From: Pseudomonas sp. ICMP 561
GTDB lineage: Bacteria; Pseudomonadota; Gammaproteobacteria; Pseudomonadales; Pseudomonadaceae
Length of the DNA stretch: 64,000 nucleotides
Direction: 5' to 3'
Assembly (NCBI RefSeq): GCF_002699985.1
Contig: NZ_LKBT01000006.1
Span: forward strand, 1 to 64,000
Shown: positions 62,770-64,000 of the stretch, one piece after another
Position numbering within the stretch: the first letter of the stretch is position 1
How the letters are laid out: each line of letters begins with the position of its first letter
Position numbers and translations under genes: made by a program
The notes under the pieces: model-generated
Seen by the model: only the letters and a program-made list of their open reading frames with translations
What the model was told of the DNA's origin: nothing
Databases searched by the model: none

Positions 62770-64000
62770 TTACTTGTTGTCTTTAACTTCTTCAAACTCT
62801 GCATCAACAACGTCGTCAGCAGGCTTGGCGTCTTCCTTCGCAGCCTGAGCACCGGCTTCCGGTTGCTCTGCCTGCTCGGCGTACATTTTCTGAGCCACTG
62901 GAGCGGAAACCTTCGACAGTTCTTCGACTTTGGCGTCGATGGCAGCCTTGTCATCGCCTTTGATAGCGGTTTCCAGAGCAACCAGCGCAGCTTCGATCGC
63001 TGTTTTTTCTTCAGCGGTCACTTTGTCGCCAGCATCGGAGATCATTTTGCGAGTCGAGTGAACCAATGCATCGCCCTGGTTACGCGCGGTCGCCAGCTCT
63101 TCGAACTTGCGGTCTTCTTCAGTGTTGGCTTCAGCATCACGGATCATTTGCTGAATTTCTTCGTCCGACAGACCGGAGTTAGCCTTGATCACGATCGATT
63201 GCTGCTTGCCGGTCGCCTTGTCTTTGGCGCCTACGTGCAGGATGCCGTTGGCGTCGATGTCGAAGGTCACTTCGATCTGTGGAACGCCACGTGGTGCTGG
63301 TGGAATCTCAGCGAGGTCGAACTTGCCCAGAGACTTGTTCTGACCAGCCTGCTTACGCTCACCTTGCAGCACGTGAATGGTCACGGCGTTCTGGTTGTCG
63401 TCGGCAGTGGAGAACACTTGCGATTTCTTGGTAGGAATCGTGGTGTTCTTGTCGATCAGCGCGGTCATTACGCCGCCCATGGTTTCGATACCCAAGGTCA
63501 GCGGGCTAACGTCCAGCAGCAGAACGTCTTTAACATCACCGGCCAATACTGCGCCCTGGATAGCGGCACCCATGGCAACTGCTTCGTCCGGGTTAACATC
63601 TTTACGAGCTTCTTTGCCGAAGAACTCGGTAACTTTCTGCTGCACCAACGGCATACGAGTCTGGCCACCGACCAGAATCACGTCGTTGATTGCGCTGATG
63701 TCGATACCGGAGTCTTTCAACGCGATACGGCAAGGCTCGATGGTGCGCTGAACCAGGTCTTCAACCAGCGATTCCAGCTTGGCGCGCGAGATTTTCACGT
63801 TCAAGTGCTTTGGACCGGTCGCGTCTGCAGTGATGTACGGCAGGTTAACGTCGGTCGAATTGCTCGAAGACAGCTCGATCTTGGCTTTCTCAGCGGCTTC
63901 TTTCAGACGCTGCATGGCCAGCGGATCACCTTTGAGGTTCATGCCGCTTTCTTTCTTGAATTCGTCAACGAGGTAGTCGATCAGACGAATGTCGAAGTCT
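62770..64000 (-). CDS. dnaK: Chaperone protein DnaK (partial, 5' end beyond the window)
   Basis: The C-terminal 409 residues or so of Hsp70; the frame is open to the right edge, and the true start lies beyond it. Visible parts are the end of the nucleotide-binding domain ([32 protein letters not shown]), the [10 protein letters not shown] linker region, the substrate-binding domain ([15 protein letters not shown]) and the acidic tail ending EFEEVKDNK. It lies upstream of dnaJ on the same strand. Confidence 0.98.
   Translation of the reverse strand, partial: DFDIRLIDYLVDEFKKESGMNLKGDPLAMQRLKEAAEKAKIELSSSNSTDVNLPYITADATGPKHLNVKISRAKLESLVEDLVQRTIEPCRIALKDSGIDISAINDVILVGGQTRMPLVQQKVTEFFGKEARKDVNPDEAVAMGAAIQGAVLAGDVKDVLLLDVSPLTLGIETMGGVMTALIDKNTTIPTKKSQVFSTADDNQNAVTIHVLQGERKQAGQNKSLGKFDLAEIPPAPRGVPQIEVTFDIDANGILHVGAKDKATGKQQSIVIKANSGLSDEEIQQMIRDAEANTEEDRKFEELATARNQGDALVHSTRKMISDAGDKVTAEEKTAIEAALVALETAIKGDDKAAIDAKVEELSKVSAPVAQKMYAEQAEQPEAGAQAAKEDAKPADDVVDAEFEEVKDNK

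Overview
This 64 kb window is chromosomal core sequence from a Pseudomonas. Three things show this: the recognisable Pseudomonas-type proteins, the two Pseudomonas regulatory RNAs PrrF and CrcZ, and the synteny dnaK-dnaJ-dapB-carAB-greA / rlmE-ftsH-folP-glmM-tpiA-secG-tRNA-rimP-nusA-infB-rbfA-truB-rpsO-pnp. The MsrP/MsrQ sequences and the short palindromic repeats look most like the P. syringae group, but that is an inference from memory. I see no insertion sequence, prophage, CRISPR array, toxin-antitoxin pair or defence island. The accessory signal here is in noncoding DNA: REP/REPIN elements, leaders and small RNAs.

Layout. (1) 1-213: two tandem, very strong sigma-70 promoters with GC-rich discriminators fire leftward out of the window, probably driving an rRNA or other stable-RNA operon. 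(2) 214-6209, minus strand: msrPQ (periplasmic methionine sulfoxide repair), pssA (phosphatidylserine synthesis) and the ilvI-ilvH-ilvC branched-chain amino-acid operon. (3) 6612-12593: a DUF4124 protein, yqcC, the PBP1b activator lipoprotein lpoP beside mrcB (PBP1b), a kinase-like/P-loop fusion and a pentapeptide-repeat protein. (4) 12793-17613: a TfoX C-domain protein, the Fur-controlled sRNA PrrF, deoC, a Rieske protein, sfsA, an aminotransferase and dksA. (5) 17917-28080: gluQ, then cbrX-cbrA-cbrB and the sRNA CrcZ (carbon catabolite control), then pcnB, folK, panB and panC. (6) 28081-38760: a tandem REPIN array, pgi, a small DUF3077/DUF6124-like gene with a highly structured leader, an MpaB-type oxygenase, a thiolase, an rRNA methyltransferase-like gene, a DUF748 giant protein with a DUF2845 partner, and a BON-domain protein. 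(7) 39049-64000: the translation/RNA-metabolism operon (pnp back to secG-tpiA), glmM, folP, ftsH, rlmE, divergent yhbY, greA, carBA, dapB, dnaJ and the 3' part of dnaK, which runs off the right edge.

How the parts work together. CbrA/CbrB activate crcZ from a sigma-54 promoter directly downstream of cbrB. CrcZ carries six A-rich CA motifs that titrate Hfq/Crc. PrrF is made when iron is scarce, and its Fur box sits on the -10 element. The translation operon is interleaved with tRNA-Leu(GAG) and initiator tRNA-fMet.

The least explained object is the leader of the small gene at 30577-30789 (about 30790-31002). It has a long hairpin followed by nested helices plus a perfect 7-bp loop pairing that would form a pseudoknot next to the ribosome binding site. 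It looks like a cis-regulatory RNA. The carA leader, with an intrinsic terminator in front of a UUG start, is the second regulatory candidate.
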